NCBI GenBank assembly: GCA_036346375.1
Contig: CM070508.1
Coordinates: 22,884,852 to 22,948,851, forward strand
From: Guadua angustifolia
Lineage: Eukaryota; Streptophyta; Magnoliopsida; Poales; Poaceae
Reading direction: 5' to 3'
DNA length: 64,000 bases
A model generated the notes under the pieces. The model ran no database searches and had not been told where the DNA came from. It saw only the letters and a program-made list of their open reading frames with translations. The stretch's first letter is position 1, and every line of letters begins with the position of its first letter. The position numbers and the translations under genes were made by a program. Shown here piece after piece: positions 22,939 through 34,457 of this stretch.

Positions 22939-23208
22939 CACTCCCTCCAATCACAATTCACAAGAGGATGTCAATTTGGGTTCTGTGCGATCAGACTTTC
23001 TAATTTTTTTACTACCAATATATTTTCCAATATTTACTCTCAGCACATGAAAATGATATGTGTAGATTTGTCTTAAAAAGAACTTTTATAATAAGTATAA
23101 TTTTATTAGGTTTTATAAATCTATTACAATAGAAATTATTTATCAAATATGTGTTTTAGAGACCATTTCATTGTCCGAAATGATGTTCTTTTGTGACCGA
23201 AGGGGGTA
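22939..23208. mobile_element. Stowaway-like MITE between the two convergent genes
   Basis: The left end CTCCCTCCAATCACAATTCAC and the right end, inverted (CTACCCCCTTCGGTCACAAA), form imperfect terminal inverted repeats around AT-rich non-coding DNA of 270 bp. Confidence 0.6.
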
Positions 23209-23435
23209 GAACAATTGTGTCTAATTAGTTATAACTGGGCTTTCAATCTTTGTGTCTGCCCTCGTCTTCTCCTAGTCCGGCAGGGCAGTTCTGCAGCATA
23301 CAGCAGTGTCATAATCCATAAACAATTCTGGTTAAAAAAGATCCATAAACAATCAACACTGTCACGAGGAAATTATCTATCCGCTGAAGACTAAAAACAA
23401 ATAGCACCAAAATGCTTGCAGTAGTCCTCCATTTT

Positions 23436-26400
23436 TCATTCGCACCAAATCTTCTTAGCAGATAGCAAAGTCCTTTTTGCCTCATCTGCATACGAGAAAT
23501 GGTTATCAGTTTGCTGCAATAGAAAATGAAGTGGAGATAAGCACAGACCACAAAAGCACTGTCCAAGATGGCAACAAGTTGCAATTGCATACCAACTTAA
23601 ATTATGGAATATTTGAAAGACGAGGGTATATAGCACATATTGTAGGCATCTATATTTGACACCATCAACACTAAGATCTAATTGTCACTTTAATAGATCC
23701 ACTTGAATTCACTGGTGGAAAGATTAAGGAGAAATGTTCAAATTCCAAGTTCCTTTTTTTTATGTTATGGGATAATACTTGTTTCCCCCACATTTCAAAT
23801 TTAAGGTAGAAGTGAGACTCAACATGGTGGATGGGCTTACTGCCTTGTGCGCTGTCCATTGCACCCCAAGAGAACTCTGTTGAATTTCAAGTTCCTGTCG
23901 CTCTAAATGATGTTTACACATTGGACAAGACAGGTAACTTTGACACAAGGAAATAGCCTCATCATTTTAATCATACTACCAAATATTGATTGAAAGAATA
24001 GTTCAACAAATCAAGAACTAATTCCACAAAACGGGGGAAAAAACTGATAAAGATTACTGCAGCAGACCTGCAATGCTGGCAGAAGAAAAATTATCAGGTA
24101 TGTTAGCTTCAGATTCCACAGATGCCTTTGCTATAGCAATGCCAACTGCAACACTTTGCATAATATCCAACCCACCACATAGAGCTGAAACGACTCCTCC
24201 AACAAAACAATCCCCTGCACCTGTGAGGCTGACCACTGAGGCAGGTATTGCAGGTAAGTGAAAAACACATGTTCTGGAATAGCCTTCTCCAGACAAATTA
24301 ACAGGCATGCTGGATGGAAAACATCCTTCTAATTTTTCAAGTAGCTGAGTCAAGAAAGGCGTCACTTTGCACTTCTGCTGATCCTTCATGAAGTTAGTGT
24401 GCTCTTTGCAACATACAAAAACACCGTTCAAGCCGAGTGTCACAAGCAGCAGCTTGATACCCTTTTCAAGAAGAAAAAACATTGCTGGGCTGAGCATTTC
24501 AAACAAATATTCTACAGCTTCGGATTTGTTCTTGCACTGATCCATTTTGACAAAATTATATCTCTCTGGAGGAGAGAGTGCATTTGCCATGGCAACAAGC
24601 TCAATCTCATTTGGAGAAGTGCAAGTTACCTGAATCACCACAGAAACTTAAAGAGTAAGACATTATATAATACATATTTAACTTCAAAAATATATATAAT
24701 GCATACTGATAATATATTCAATCCTTTGGACTCACATATTCTGAAATTGGCGCGATTCTCGAACTCTTCACCATTGAGACAGGCTCAAATAACACAGGCA
24801 CACCTGATTCATATGCTACTGAAAAAAAAAACACAACATAGTGTTATTTGAGCCTATCAATGATAATAACCATCAATTTTTTGACCATACTCCATATAAT
24901 TACGATAGCAAAAACATATCAATGATACTAACTAAGACATTCTTGCTAAGATTTTTCAGGGAAGCTCATAAAAAAGATGGTCAGAAGGAAGATGGGGAGT
25001 GTACTAGCATACTAAATGATACTGCAATGCAATAGTAATGTCTCCAATAAACATAATTTAGTATAGATCCTCAACTAGCGAGTCTGTAGAATTAAAATTG
25101 CATAAGTAATATAATAGGGTTGCCACATGTAGATATTATGGCCAGCCAGTCGGATGGGCCCAAGGATAAGCCACGGCAACCACATCACCTGTAGCATTAT
25201 CTTATCTCTATTTGTTATCAGTTTGTTAGTCAATCTTATTTCAAAGTTATTTGGTTGGCTATATTTGTTAGGGCTGTCTCCCTCCATGTCTCTTTCATTC
25301 ACCTAAAGCCCCCCCTCAAGCCATTCGCCGTCCAGCCATCCTCACGGCGGTGTTTATCCCTTGTAATGTACCTATCCTTGTAATATACTGGGTACATTAC
25401 AATTACAACTGGTATCAGAGCCACTCAACATAGCCACCAGTGCTGAGTAGGGATGAAAACAGGATGGATATTTCCCGCCTAATCCGGAGCCGGATCCAGT
25501 CGGGACCATGTACTTCCTTTGGGGCTAAAAACACTTTTGTCTATCCTCATGAAACGGGAAATACTATGTTATTCCTTCTTTTTTATATTACCACTTTTTA
25601 CTTTGTTCATTGGATCCATAGGAATCCGTTTTGATAATGGAGTAATGGATAAAGGAACAGCAGAGCTAACCATATTATCAAAGTGGTTAACTCCCTCAAT
25701 AAACTTTTTCCAGGAAAGTTCTAATTCTTCCATAAATTCATATGAATATATCACTAATGCAATTTCTTCTGCAAGTTTAGCTATGTTTGGTCTATTCATA
25801 GCATACATCTTTTATGGATCTGTTTATTCCTTTTTTCAGAATTTAGATTTAATAAATTTCCTTGTAAAAGAGAGTCCGAAAAAGTCTTTTTGGATCAAGT
25901 AAAAAAAAGATGCACAGTTGGTCATATAATCATGGTTATATAGATATTTTCTATACTAGGGTCTTTACCTTGGGTATAAGAGGATTAACCGAACTAACAC
26001 AGTTTGTCGATAAGGGTGTCATTGACGGAATTACTAATGGGGTAGGTCTTCCTGGTTTTAGTATAGGAGAAAAAATTAAATATGTAGGGGGAGGACGAAT
26101 ATCGTCTTATTTATTCTTTCCCATGAGCGAAGAAGCGAGCCAATTCCTCTGTTCTGGTAGAGCCAATTCCTCTGTTCTGGTAGAGCCAATTCCTTTGAAG
26201 AATTGTTGACTTTCTTGTCTTTCCTCCAGTGAACAGAGTGGAAGACCCGGTATCTTCGTAGTTGGCTCTGGAATGATTGCTTGCAGGATTTCAGATTTTC
26301 CAGTGATCAGCTTAGTTGGAAGAGATAGATAGGAGAAGCGAATGCCAGATGCGCGGTGTGCCAGTCAATCCAATTTCGTGAGATCGAGTCAAGATAAGAA

Positions 26401-29400
26401 GGAAAAATTCTGTGGAGTAAAGTCGCCTGGAAGAAAGAATAGGAATTGATCTAGCTATAGATAGAGTGTCAGATGAAATGCTTGACAAGGCAAGGAAACA
26501 GAACTTCCACATCCTCTGTTCACACTACCTGGATTGGAATTGGTTCTATCGAGATATACTGACTTGAAACAGGAATTTCTTGGTAACTGCTTCTTCTTTG
26601 AAGCAAGTGCTTTCGGGTTGGCTCTTCTGATATGTGTATTTGCTACCCATACGGAACAATTTGCAGTGGTGAAAGCCCCTACCTATGAAAGAAGCAAGGG
26701 GGACTGGTAACTTGCTACCTATAACTGCTTTGTCAATCTGGACATGGTAACTTAACTGCTTATTGTTGTGTCGAAAGAGGAACTCTCACTTAAAACATAG
26801 CTTTTAAACTACTAACTAAAGTTATCAGACTAGTGATCTAGTCAAGTAAGAGATTGAACCTGCGCACGCGCATGTTGATACATCAAAGCTTATTTCACCA
26901 AAGGTATAAGTATACTTCAGGAGAGGCACTGTACCAGCACTAACGAAAAGCTGTTCTAAGGAATGGAGTTTAAACATATCGTCAACGAATTTACAGTCCG
27001 TCCCCATTAACCGCTCGGGCATCGACCCAGGAAGAATTTATTCTAGGGTTTTTTATAATCTATGCTTAACCTCCTTTCATAATACTTCCTACCCCCAGGG
27101 AAGTCAAATCCCAGCTGCCTCCTTGAAAGAGAGAAGTCTTGAACCACTAGACGATAGGGCCATATACTATAATGATAGGCCCAAAGATCCCGGCAACTAC
27201 CTTAGCCCAAAGATCTTGGCCCAACAGGTCAGCCCATTCTAATTGCAGGGGTAGGCGGCCTGCGGTCGGCCACCGGAGGCCGGGCTGCGGGTAGGGGCAG
27301 CAGAGTTGCTGTACACGATGCATGGCAAGAAGGGTGTCAACCAGGACACCATGGTTCTCTGGAAGTATACAAATGTTGTTCTTGCTCTGGATTTTATTCT
27401 TCTCTTCCGTTAATTCTTCAATGGAGACCATTTCATTTGATTCCTTTGTATCATGTGAATCCTGTACTTCAGATGCTCCAGTAGTAGATCTTGATAGAAA
27501 CGTGTTCATGATTTGTTGAACTCTAGCCGATTGTGATGTTTACATGAAGAAATAAAAATGTCTGAATTGGGCAATTTTTTAATATATGTATTCTTATGTA
27601 TGCTTTAGCTGGCCCAGCTGAAGAAGATTTGAACTTTCACATAACACGTACATGTGGTGTCTTGCCGTACATGTCACTGCTGTCCCACTACAAGGGATAA
27701 ACACCATAGAAGAGAGACCAACGGCAACGGTTAGAGGCAGAACAACGCTTAGAGGAGAAGACACATGCAGGGTAGAGAGAAACTAGACTAGGGAGAGGGA
27801 TTTGAGACTAATTCATATTTCTTGCTTAACTCAATAAACAGATGGATGCCCCTTGTATAAATGGCGTCCAACCCCTAACAGAGTGCCTAACCAATTTAAG
27901 CTGAAGATAAGACTACATCCCTAACAAACGAAACTTGCTTCTAAAGAAAGAAAACAACCGAACTAGTTGAAGAGCTATCGCTAAGCATGGTGTTCCTGAT
28001 TCTGCGCCCACTGCTGCCGTGTGCCAACTCCTTGGGCCCATACGGCCAGCCGGCCGGCCACAATCTTATGCACACTGTTGTGCTTGTGCACATGACATAG
28101 GGGTTTTGTTGATAACATTGAAACTTAATCTGGTAAATTAAATTTATTCTATCCATCTTGCATGCACACTAAAATTGCATAAGTTCAGGATTTTTTTCTT
28201 ATGGAAGAAAGAAAAAAGGGAACAATTAAGATGGAACAGCCTACTTTTGCAGGCAGCTTCAAGTGACCAAGGAGGTAAATTGGCATCAAGCATTAGTAGA
28301 GGTGCAGTGGAGATATGGAGATGGAAGTGATATATCCAGCTAGGAGTAAGGAAATCTTCCTGCCAAAAGAAAAATGGAGACAAGTACAGTGGTAACTGAT
28401 AAACACTACTGATCATTACTAAGGTACCAGTACAAATAGTGTTAGATAATTCTTACAACTGCCCCAACACTTGCAACACCAGCAATTAATTCTCCACTCC
28501 CATCAAATAAATTTGATACTACTGGGGTTGCAACATCAGGAACCTGCAGTATTCCTATGTAATTATTATCAAGTAACGTTAGCTAATAGAAAAGAAACAA
28601 AGTATTATTTAAAAATAAAAAAGAAAACTTTAAAAAAATGTTATCATTTCATAACTGGCATCAAAAGTCAAATTATAATTCGGATATGTTGGCATAAAAG
28701 AAGATATCATATTATCACAATAACAATGGAAACCATTTTTGTGGTGCAACATTCCATGCAAATTGCTACAAGTGGAGGTATTGTGTTAAAACTGAAAAAC
28801 ATATCTGGAAGATTTAGTACTATCGAGCTTGTCCTATTTTGCTCAAACATTAGGGTCTACTCCCACCTTTCATAACAAAGCATTACTCCCTCTGTTCCTT
28901 TTTAAATTTAAAATCTGTATTAGAAACCATGTGGTCAAACTTTCTAAAATTTAACCATCAATATATTTAAAATTATCTACATTGGCTACACAAAAACTGT
29001 ATCACTAGATTTGTCACTAAAAGTAGTTTCATGATACTACAATTTTATCTATTTATACTAATATAAAATTATCAAAAGTAATGGTCAAAGTACATCTTGG
29101 AGACCACGAAAAGTCAACACCATCATTTTAAAAAGAATGGAGCGAGTTCAAAGTAGCTATTGCAAACTATTGTAAACTGAGTTAACAGAATGAGCTACAA
29201 AAACCATTAACTTATTCTTTATGTGTAGTTCAAAGCCATATCAGCTTAGTCAGTTAAAACCTATTTATCTATCTGATCAATTTGCATGTATTCAAATAAG
29301 TTCACACGAAAACCATGCATATTTCTAAAAAGATATTAATTAAGGTTGTCAATAAATAGAAAGGTAACTCAGTACATTATGTCCTCTTTATTCTGCAGAA

Positions 29401-31697
29401 GTAGGATCCTAACTAATTTGTATCGCTTTGATGAACTGCACAGTATCTGACAAATTGATTTTACATGGTTAGTACTCAGTAGAGTAGGTTACAATACATG
29501 CCTAGCACTAAATTGGTACACGATGGCTGTAAACCCTTTGATCATAATTCATAGAGAAAAAAGTTGCCCTCTAAATCTACTACTGCTGGAGTTCTAGTTT
29601 TGAATTTTTACACAAAAATTGTAGGCCTATATCCTTGAATCACAAATGGGCAAAGAGTGAATGCCAAACAACACTCAATCTGTGCAGAACCAGAAACTCA
29701 ATGCAAATAAACAAAATAAAGAGTTTCTTAACAGCACACAAAAGAAATATTACAAGTATCTTTACCAAAACACAACAAGGATACCTTCATGGATAAATAT
29801 TACAAGATGGAGACAAAATAAAGAGTTCTTAACAGAACACAAAAGAAATATAATTGTTTTGTAATATCATGGATAAATATTACAATATGGATACCTTCAC
29901 ACTTACCATCTGTACATAGCCCAGCCGACCTCCAGTACTTCAATAGGAAATCTCCTTCATTATAATAGATGAAAAGTATTAAGAGAAAATCTCCACTCAG
30001 AAGGCAGAAAAGGAATTTCGACACGAGTAAGCTAAGTTAGTAGAAACGATAGGTCACCATAAGTGCGTGCATCGATACCTGCCATATCATTTCCAACAAC
30101 ACTAATCATGAGTGGTCGAGTCCCAAGCTTAGCCATGCACTCAGCAATATTTCTTGCTACTCCCCCACTGATGTACTTAACCTAAGAATTTCAAATACAT
30201 TATAAAATGACATTCTACTTAATTTTCTTGTTATACGATTGAAATAAAACCAGTGCAAGCTCACAAGCCATGTGGCCCAAAACTATGGACAAATAAGGTG
30301 CATATAGTGTCAACCACAACTGGAACAAAAGGTGCACAATTGTCAAAAGGTGTTACAAACAATTGTACGAAGATAAGAACAAACATGAAACATGATAAAA
30401 GATGACAGCTGAGCCTCCATAGCCCACAACCTAGCTTTTGTCCACAAAACAATCCAAGAATGGTTATTCTCGATTAAATAACTTCTGAGGCTTTTTCATT
30501 TTTGCCTAATCACGGATTTTTCTCGCTGATGTTATATTGAAACAATGTCCCTTAATTTTCTCCCTGCCTTTATATTGAAACAATGTCCCTTAATTAGGCA
30601 TGAACATAAAACTATTTAAGGAATAGCTAACATCTCAGCAGCTTCAACCAACTTGAAAGGACTGCCTAAAACTCGGGACAGAGCATCATTCACTATTCAG
30701 CAGCTTCAATAAAAAAAGATCCAAAAAAGTATATCAACGTATATTACGGCTCTTTTTTGAATGTCTGGGTTGCAAGAGGTAGGAAAAGTAGAGAACTTTG
30801 CAACAGTTTCTTGAACAATTAAAGCCTGGGATGGATATGGAGATCCATTCTCCAATTTTCTTCACAAGCTTATGGACTGTGGAGATCACAAGCACATTGT
30901 AAGAACCTCCTAGAGAAACCTACTTTTGCAGAATCTTTTCCCCGGGAGAAGATCACAGGGTACAAATTCAACTCTAGCTCACACTTGAGCTTTTATCGCG
31001 GTCCAAGTGTTGCTATGATGGTGGATAGCCTTGAAGACAATATTGCGTGATGTAGTTTGCCGCGACGGTTCCTTTGTCTTTTCTTGTATGTGTGTATTTG
31101 GCTGTGTACACCCTAGTTGTGTAGAGGCCGGGAGTCTTTTTAGTATAATTGTATCACCTTGATGTAATTTACTAAGATTAATAAAAGCTTCCTTTATCGA
31201 AAAAGCTCACATTTCACGGAATTATTTTGTTAGTCGTGGCTAATCCAATGTCACATGCGTATGCCTCGCTTTATGCAATCCAGCAAAATAACAGTTTGCT
31301 CCAAGCTAACAATCAGTGAAAAAAAAGTAGCGTATTGAAAGAGAAGGGTGGTTTACCATCCCAGGGACGGTCGTGCCAGGATGTGGCGGCACGGATGGGT
31401 TGGCGTGGATGTCCAGCACCATTCCGCCAATGATCACCGGGATCGGTTCCACCTCCTCGGCGCATGGATTCTGCACAGAAGAGCAGACAAATTAGACAAG
31501 AAAAAGAAAAACCAAGAAACGCGAGTTAGGAGGGTACTAAGTGGGAATCGGGATGTCAGGTGGTAGAGGAGTCGGGGAGAGTGGCGTCTCTTGGAGGTAG
31601 CCCATACCGGGCGAAGGACGGGCGTCGGGGGAGGGAGGAGGTGGCGGCGGACGGACTGCATCCTCCGGCAGGCAGACGAGGAGGCCGCCACGGCCAT
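23436..31697 (-). CDS. PUKI: pfkB-family kinase, probable peroxisomal pseudouridine kinase
   Basis: Nine exons fit in phase: 31697-31608, 31470-31357, 30181-30079, 29954-29907, 28554-28457, 28359-28245, 24818-24736, 24629-24068 and 23485-23436, encoding 420 residues. The ribokinase fold shows a GGVARN substrate motif (residues 74-79) and the catalytic [11 protein letters not shown] anion-hole motif with Asp357. The whole chain resembles the plant pseudouridine kinase that phosphorylates pseudouridine with ATP before a glycosidase cleaves it. RMQSVRRHL (residues 12-20) fits the plant PTS2 form R[LIMV]x5HL, supporting peroxisomal import. The open frame 24054-24641 runs past the exon-8 donor; the true C-terminus (...KKIWCE) is on exon 9. 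Intron 6 carries a 3.4-kb mosaic of TE and organelle DNA. The exact substrate is inferred from similarity. Confidence 0.9.
25118..25423 (+). mobile_element. Copia-type LTR fragment followed by a PBS
   Basis: The sequence ends ...GGGTACATTACAATTACAAC and is followed at 25411 by TGGTATCAGAGCC, the Copia initiator-Met PBS. It lies in intron 6 of the pfkB gene, antisense to the gene. No gag frame follows; plastid DNA begins about 100 bp later, so the element is broken. Parts (GGTGTTTATCCCTTGTA, ATGGGCCCAAGGA) recur inverted at 27600-28120. Confidence 0.65.
25521..26125 (+). pseudogene. ndhF: Nuclear plastid DNA: 3' part of ndhF
   Basis: Reading frames here give [11 protein letters not shown], then [50 protein letters not shown] and [15 protein letters not shown]. 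These follow the order of the C-terminal third of grass plastid NdhF, a subunit of thylakoid NADH dehydrogenase-like complex. A frameshift near the T-tract (about 25580), an in-frame stop after FWIK (25902) and loss of the last residues show it is dead. It sits in an intron of a nuclear gene. Confidence 0.88.
26126..26973. other. Filler DNA between two plastid fragments, possibly mitochondrial
   Basis: No protein is recognised. A short tandem repeat AGCCAATTCCTCTGTTCTGG occurs twice, plus a partial third copy, at about 26139-26200. The flanking ndhF and trnY-trnE pieces are not adjacent in plastid genomes. A mitochondrial genome carrying promiscuous plastid DNA would explain the join; this is inference. 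Confidence 0.35.
26974..27028 (-). pseudogene. trnY: Truncated plastid trnY-GUA
   Basis: On the minus strand the sequence begins GGGTCGATGCCCGAGCGG and continues through the GTA anticodon (GGACTGTAAATTCG). It then diverges before the variable arm, so about 55 of 84 bases remain. It lies 61 bp downstream of the trnE copy, in the plastid gene order E then Y. Confidence 0.85.
27090..27161 (-). pseudogene. trnE: Degenerate plastid trnE-UUC copy
   Basis: The minus strand reads as a full-length trnE: CTATCGTCTAGTGGTTCA, anticodon stem-loop CTCTCTTTCAAGGAG, and 3' end TCCCTGGGGGTA. It has one missing base and several changes, including in the acceptor stem and T loop. The anticodon TTC is kept. Nuclear location and mutations make a functional tRNA unlikely. 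Confidence 0.85.
27166..27509 (-). other. Fragment of a retrotransposon-like open frame
   Basis: A frame starting [16 protein letters not shown] runs into a Glu/Lys-rich stretch and then GC-rich sequence with no recognised domain. It directly follows, on the same strand, the LTR-like sequence 27600-28120, so it may be the start of that element's internal region. It does not join the kinase exons in phase. Confidence 0.3.
27600..28120 (-). mobile_element. LTR-like sequence in inverse orientation
   Basis: On the minus strand it starts TGTTATCAACAAAACCCC and contains GTATGGGCCCAAGGAG and GGTGTTTATCCCTTGTAG. These words also occur in the plus-strand LTR fragment 25118-25410. The two are therefore diverged members of one LTR family, placed head-to-head around the organelle DNA. 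Confidence 0.5.
28885..29147. mobile_element. Stowaway-like MITE in intron 4 of the kinase gene
   Basis: The left end ACTCCCTCTGTTCCTTTTTA and the inverted right end ACTCGCTCCATTCTTTTTAA are imperfect terminal repeats around AT-rich DNA. It lies between exons 4 and 5. Confidence 0.6.
30760..31205 (+). mobile_element. Possible LINE 3' end
   Basis: The segment ends GATTAATAAAAGCTTCCTTTATCGAAAAA after TGATGTAATTTACTAAG. This resembles the 3' tails of grass LINEs and retro-inserted mRNAs. It sits in intron 2 of the kinase gene. No coding remnant was recognised. Confidence 0.4.
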
Positions 31698-33180
31698 GGG
31701 CAGATCTCCGCTCCACGCCAGTCCGGTAGAGCGAAGGAGGAGGGCGACGCCTACGAGAGAAAAATTCTTTCGCTTCGAGGGTTAAACGATGTTGGCGTGA
31801 GAATTTGAGACAAACGGTAAGCAATCGCCGCCGCCGTCGCGAGGGAAACTGGATAAGATCATAAGAGTGCGAAGAAGAAGGAAAGACGATGGGAGCTGGA
31901 AAGGGAATGAAATATTTTGATATTTTGAGGGTTGATTTTACACACGCTCATTTATGTTCGTTGGGTCTTTTACGATTTCTCCACGAGGGTTTTGGCTAGG
32001 GTTTGGAAAATCGTTTTGGGACCGGTTTTTGCAACCTCGATGATACCAAAAATCACGAAAAATCATTCGAAAACTGTGAAAAATCAAGCAGTATAGAAAT
32101 TCAAACCAATTTGAAAACTAATCAAACGGGTGAGTGAAAACCGCGGTTTTTGACGAAAACCGAGTGGTTTATGCAAAAAAACCGCCAGAAATTGAACCAA
32201 GTGGAAAAAGAGGAAAAATGTAAAAAAAGAAAAAATTGCAAAAAAAATGTTGTAAAATTTGTAAAAATCCAATGAAGGCCAAAAATAGGAAAAATGTAAT
32301 AAATATACACGAAAGGTATTAAAAACATGAAAAAATTCTGATATGATCTTTCCTAAATATAGAAAAATTTCGATATGGCTTTTGCTATATTTTAGACAAT
32401 TGAAAGTTGTAAATTAGGCATTAGCAATAATATATCAACAAATAATCTTTTATTGCAATACTACTCACATATCAATCAAACAAGTGCAATGTGCAAAAAT
32501 AGGCATTTACATAATCACATAGCAATATCATTCACAACTTCACTACTATTCATATGTCAACACTATTTACATTCTAATACCTTTCAATTGAACTTGTGGA
32601 GTAGGCATAGTCTGATAGTCGTACCGTTGTCATTCTTCCATTGTCGCATAAATGCCATGTTCAACCTAAATGAACGGAATGTTGGTAAAAAATTGTGTTC
32701 CCATGAAATGAAACATACAAATGAAACAAAATTTCGGCATGTCCTTTGCTGCATTTTAGACAATCTGAAATTGTAAAGTAGGCATTTGGCAATAATATGT
32801 GAACAAATAATATTTTATTTCAATATCATTCACATATCAATCCAATAAGTGCAAAAAATAGTCATTCAAATATTAATACCATTCACATTTAGATAACTTT
32901 CATTTAAAGTTGTAAAGTAGGAATATTTTCGTCATCCTTCCCACACAAATGTCATGTTGGACTTGCGTCGATGTTATATTAGTATAATATTAAATTGCAA
33001 TGAAATGAAAAATGCAAATGAAATATTACCTTCGGGGCTACGAATAGTATTGTTGCGTGTACACTTGGTTGGCCATGTTGTATTCTCAGTGGACATCAAG
33101 GCCAATTCTTGTGTAGATAGCAACTCTGCTTTGTAATCGTGCCAGCTTTGCTCTGTCCATGTACTTGTCATTTGTCATTA
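31698..33180. other. Upstream region of the kinase gene and AT-rich intergenic DNA
   Basis: 31698-31900 should hold the 5' UTR and core promoter of the pfkB kinase on the minus strand; no clear TATA box was identified. The rest is AT-rich with a long direct repeat (listed separately) and no supported gene. Confidence 0.4.
32365..33030. repeat. Diverged tandem duplication, period about 364 bp
   Basis: The block starting AAATTTCGATATGGC (32365) returns as AAATTTCGGCATGTCC (about 32728). Shared words include TATTTTAGACAAT / CATTTTAGACAATC, GTAAATTAGGCATT / GTAAAGTAGGCATT and CACATATCAATC. The second copy is shorter. Likely TE-internal non-coding DNA. Confidence 0.6.
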
Positions 33181-33420
33181 TTGATACAACATGGCATACA
33201 ACTCGGGGTTATGCCACTCATAGACCCATTGGGTGGGAGGTTCTGCATGAGAATCAAGAATGGCGTACTCATAGCTGCCATATGAGCCATTGCTCCTTTA
33301 CGTCTCGGCAATGCCATAAGAGCTAGAGCTATCCTTTAGTACATCCTTTCCCTTCTCCCAAGTAGCCATCCTCTGTGATTGGAGAGCGTCATGATCTTTG
33401 TCCTGTGTTGCATGAGTGTA
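33181..33420 (-). pseudogene. Decayed transposon-type coding remnant
   Basis: On the minus strand two frames can be read: DSSSSYGIAET, then after a shift YAILDSHAEPPTQWVYEWHNPELYAMLYQ. The residue composition looks protein-like, but no family is assigned. The frameshift and stop show it is not functional. Confidence 0.3.
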
Positions 33421-33640
33421 CTGAACTCCCCTAAAAATTTGACGGGACGCTGCTCTTCTGATTGGTGCATAGGACATTTGGAGGCATAGCCACCGGTGTC
33501 TGTCTTGGAGCTGCTATCATTGGACTCTTGGTATGGCGGGCTCCGATAGTCCCCGCTATCAATGGAATCTTCACTCTCTACATAATGCAGCTCATCTGCG
33601 AGATGCTTTCCCTTTCCTTTGGAGGATGCTATCCTTTGTT

Positions 33641-33704
33641 CGGTATCCCTTTTCTACACTGATTGGTGCTTTCGGTATCCCTTTTCTACACTGATTGGTG
33701 CTTT
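33641..33704. repeat. Perfect 32-bp tandem duplication
   Basis: Two identical copies, each starting CGGTATCCCTTTTCTACACT, occupy 33641-33672 and 33673-33704. It lies just left of a Gypsy-like LTR. Confidence 0.9.
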
Positions 33705-33733
33705 ATCTTCCCTGTATGAGTGTCCTCGACCGT

Positions 33734-34206
33734 TGTGGAGTATATGGACCCCGGGTATCTGCATGGCGGGCCGAGAGGACCACCCAAGAGGGGATGGGCC
33801 AAGCCGACTACATGAAGATGGGTATTGTTCAGGAGGCAGGCCGCCATGCGCAACAAGGAAACCCCGAAGATGGAAACTAACCCTGCTTAGGGAGGATACA
33901 ATTGTAATCCTAGCCGCTATCATGTATAACGGATAAGGAAAGAGATATAATCTCCACCTCGTATCCGAGTGGGACTCCTTTTTGTAACCGCCCTTCTCTG
34001 CTATATAAAGGGAGGGGCGGGGAACCATCAGGAGAGAACATCATCAGCAAATAAGTTAGCCACTCATAATTCCAGAGCACAGGACTAGGGTATTATCTCC
34101 ACCGTGAGAGCCCGAACCTGTATAATTCTCGTGTCTTGTGCTACCATCGAGTTCCCGATCCAGCGCTTAGCCCCCTTTTAATTATTGTCGGTAACAAACC
34201 TCGACA
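33734..34206 (+). repeat. 5' LTR of the Gypsy-like element
   Basis: It starts TGTGGAGTATATGGACCCCG and ends ACAAACCTCGACA, 473 bp. It has a TATA box (CTATATAAAGG, about 34002). The first 30 bp recur at 39971. Confidence 0.8.
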
Positions 34207-34207
34207 G

Positions 34208-34222
34208 TTGGCGCGCCAGGTA
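34208..34222 (+). promoter_or_regulatory. Primer binding site of the Gypsy-like element
   Basis: TTGGCGCGCCAGGTA follows the LTR by one base; this PBS form is common in grass Gypsy elements. Confidence 0.75.
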
Positions 34223-34457
34223 TGGGCTGCGCTAGGATCAATCTCAGCAAACTCGGTGGCGATCTTCGATAGCTTTTCTCTGGCGGCTGGAGGTTCAGCC
34301 GTTTTCATGCGACGAGGCTTTTTGGCGGGCGGCTGGGTGTCTCGGCCGTTTTTGTTTATGCACTAATCGCTGATGTCCCATGGCTGGCGGCTGGTATTCC
34401 AAGTGTCTTGTTCCCGGCGGCTGGTTGCGCATGCATGAGGCGAAGGGTCTCCAGGCG

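Noticed and set aside
24054..24641. A separate 195-residue kinase gene
   Set aside because: It is exon 8 of the nine-exon pfkB gene plus a few intron codons at each end; splice sites and phase join it to exons 7 and 9.
27090..27161. Functional nuclear tRNA-Glu gene
   Set aside because: Sequence and the adjacent trnY fragment show plastid origin; it has a missing base and stem and T-loop changes.
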